This document shows, one piece after another, positions 6,063-7,435 of a stretch of DNA of 7,435 bases. The notes under the pieces were generated by a model. The model was not told the DNA's origin, did not search any database, and worked only from the letters and a program-made list of their open reading frames with translations. The stretch is taken from contig CALZEK010000062.1 of the NCBI GenBank assembly GCA_945639745.1, positions 1-7,435 of the forward strand, written 5' to 3'. The first letter of the stretch is position 1; every line of letters begins with the position of its first letter. Origin of the DNA: an uncultured Bacillaceae bacterium (GTDB lineage Bacteria; Bacillota; Bacilli; Bacillales; Amphibacillaceae). The translations under genes were made by a program, and so were the position numbers.

Positions 6063-7435
6063 ATGATTGAACCTAAAAGACAACAACCATTATGGATGAT
6101 TATTCTTTTTGTTAATCGTTTTAAACCTATATTCTTACCTTTTGTCTTTATTTTTATTTTTAATATTGATTCACTAAAATCTATTATTATATATGCGGGT
6201 AGCTTCTTAATTTTATTCATTTTATATAACACAACCGTTTCAATTTTTGAATGGCGTAACTTTACTTACTTTGTTGCCAATAACAATATTGAAATAAGCG
6301 ATGGTAGATTCATTGCAAAAAAACGATATATTACCTTAAATAAAATTCAGAGCATACAGGAAAATAAAACTTTATTACATCGCATGTTTGGATTGACCTC
6401 TTTAACAATAACAACAGGCACTACTGGGGATAACGCTTCTGTTAAATTAGATGCCCTAACGCCTCCAGATGCAGCTGAGTTAAAACAGTTATTGGAAAAT
6501 GAAGTCGCTACTGATTCTACAAGTAATCTGGATACAATTAGTAAAACACAAGAAGTTAATCATCACTATACAATGTCTTTTAAAGAAATATTATTAATTT
6601 CAATTACATCACTTTATTTTTTAGCGTTTATCCCTTTAGCCATCTCAGGATACTACCGGATAAATAATATTTTCAACATTGATGTGTATGCTGATCCAGT
6701 TGTCGATTTATTAAAAGCTTCATATATTTTAATGGCTTTTTTAATTTTAAGTGCCTTTTTTATTTCATTTATCCTTGGTTTTATCATAACTTTTTTAAGT
6801 TATGGTAGATATAAAGTGACTTCGAATGATGAACGTATCTTTATTAAAAAAGGAGTTTTATCTACATCACATTTCTCTATTCCTAAAGATAGGGTTAATG
6901 GAATTATTATTAAAAAGCCCTTTTTCAGAAGATTATTTGGGATTGTAGAAGTACAAATTATTACTTTAGGTGATTTATTTGACGATGAAGAAGTACAAAC
7001 AGATACTTTATTTCCTTTTATAAATATTAATTTAGCTACTCAATTAATTGAAGAAATTTTACCAGATTATAAAATCGAAAAGAAAATGAATAAATTACCA
7101 ATGAAATCGTTGTTTTTAACACTTATTAAGCCTAGTTATTTATTTGTTTTACTCGCAGGTTTAACGTTTTATTTATCTCCTGATCATTGGTTGATGATAC
7201 TAATAATTATTCTTTTATTTATTATCATCAAACGTATTATTGAACATTATAATAGTAAATATTTAATTACTGATCATTTTATGCAATTACAAACGGGTGC
7301 TTTTTCTAGTGAACTCTCTATTTTAAAAAAAGCTAATATTGATGCTTTAGCATTAAAAGAATCTTGGGTGCAAAGAAGATTTAATTTAATGACTCTTCAA
7401 GCTATGACTCGATCAAAGCCAATTCATACAAGCTT
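6063..7435 (+). CDS. ydbT: YdbT-like protein with three bacterial PH (DUF304) domains, 3' end missing
   Basis: The frame is open from ATG 6063 to the window end (457 codons plus two nt). B. subtilis YdbT is about 490 aa, so only some tens of residues are missing. It begins two nt after the ydbS stop, with AGGTGA (6051-6056) as SD inside the ydbS end, so the two are cotranscribed and probably coupled. The pattern is membrane hairpin plus bPH2 domain, repeated three times: TMs about 12-33 and 40-60 with domain about 65-145; TMs about 176-196 and 220-246 with domain about 250-335; TMs about 353-370 and 376-390 with domain from about 395 on. Each domain repeats the 'RRLFGI/HRMFGL/QRRFNL' element (106-111, 289-294, 438-442). 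It likely acts with YdbS as a membrane complex, function unknown. GC is very low, as for ydbS. Confidence 0.88.
   Translation, partial: MIEPKRQQPLWMIILFVNRFKPIFLPFVFIFIFNIDSLKSIIIYAGSFLILFILYNTTVSIFEWRNFTYFVANNNIEISDGRFIAKKRYITLNKIQSIQENKTLLHRMFGLTSLTITTGTTGDNASVKLDALTPPDAAELKQLLENEVATDSTSNLDTISKTQEVNHHYTMSFKEILLISITSLYFLAFIPLAISGYYRINNIFNIDVYADPVVDLLKASYILMAFLILSAFFISFILGFIITFLSYGRYKVTSNDERIFIKKGVLSTSHFSIPKDRVNGIIIKKPFFRRLFGIVEVQIITLGDLFDDEEVQTDTLFPFININLATQLIEEILPDYKIEKKMNKLPMKSLFLTLIKPSYLFVLLAGLTFYLSPDHWLMILIIILLFIIIKRIIEHYNSKYLITDHFMQLQTGAFSSELSILKKANIDALALKESWVQRRFNLMTLQAMTRSKPIHTS

Noticed and set aside
6035..6232. Minus-strand 65-codon frame
   Set aside because: It is antisense to the ydbS end and ydbT start, where the real coding frames are well supported.
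7430..7435. The window ends exactly on AAGCTT (HindIII)
   Set aside because: It may mark a cloned-fragment edge, but it carries no biological meaning and may be chance in AT-rich DNA.
1..7435. CRISPR arrays, tRNA or rRNA genes, riboswitches
   Set aside because: No spaced direct repeats, cloverleaf-like segments or recognisable aptamer cores were seen.

Overview
The window looks like chromosome from a low-GC Gram-positive bacterium (Bacillales: Staphylococcaceae or Bacillaceae) interrupted by a Tn554-family resistance transposon. The lineage rests on the ydbS-ydbT gene pair, very AT-rich codon use, AGG-type ribosome binding sites and TTG start codons. I cannot name the genus from sequence alone.

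Layout. Positions 1-1169 (+) hold most of a 14-TM Tet(L)-class tetracycline efflux gene whose first ~72 codons lie left of the window. It converges on a minus-strand operon, and a 17-bp bidirectional terminator (1240-1278) sits between them. The operon reads tnpA (5213-3879), tnpB (3876-1735), tnpC (1769-1296): two tyrosine recombinases plus a small non-recombinase accessory protein, the hallmark set of Tn554 relatives. A good sigma-A type promoter (5276-5247) and a strong SD (5227-5221) drive it, and both recombinase genes start with TTG. Positions 5214-5526 are non-coding and hold the tnpA promoter, a probable transposon/chromosome junction, a terminator-like 45-nt dyad and two further inverted repeats. 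From 5527 the host operon ydbS-ydbT (bacterial PH-domain membrane proteins) runs rightward, with ydbT cut by the window end.

How it fits together. TnpA, TnpB and TnpC would excise and integrate the element, with tet(L)-like as its cargo. The cargo-side end of the element is outside the window. In B. subtilis and S. aureus the gene upstream of ydbS is, to my knowledge, the RNA helicase gene cshA. The element therefore appears to sit just upstream of ydbS, possibly at the 3' end of a cshA-like gene, rather than in radC, the classic Tn554 target. The three transposition proteins (444, 713 and 157 aa) are clearly longer than those I recall for Tn554 (about 361, 630 and 125 aa), so this may be a separate branch with its own target site. 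That target change plus a tet(L)-class cargo is the most interesting point of the window.
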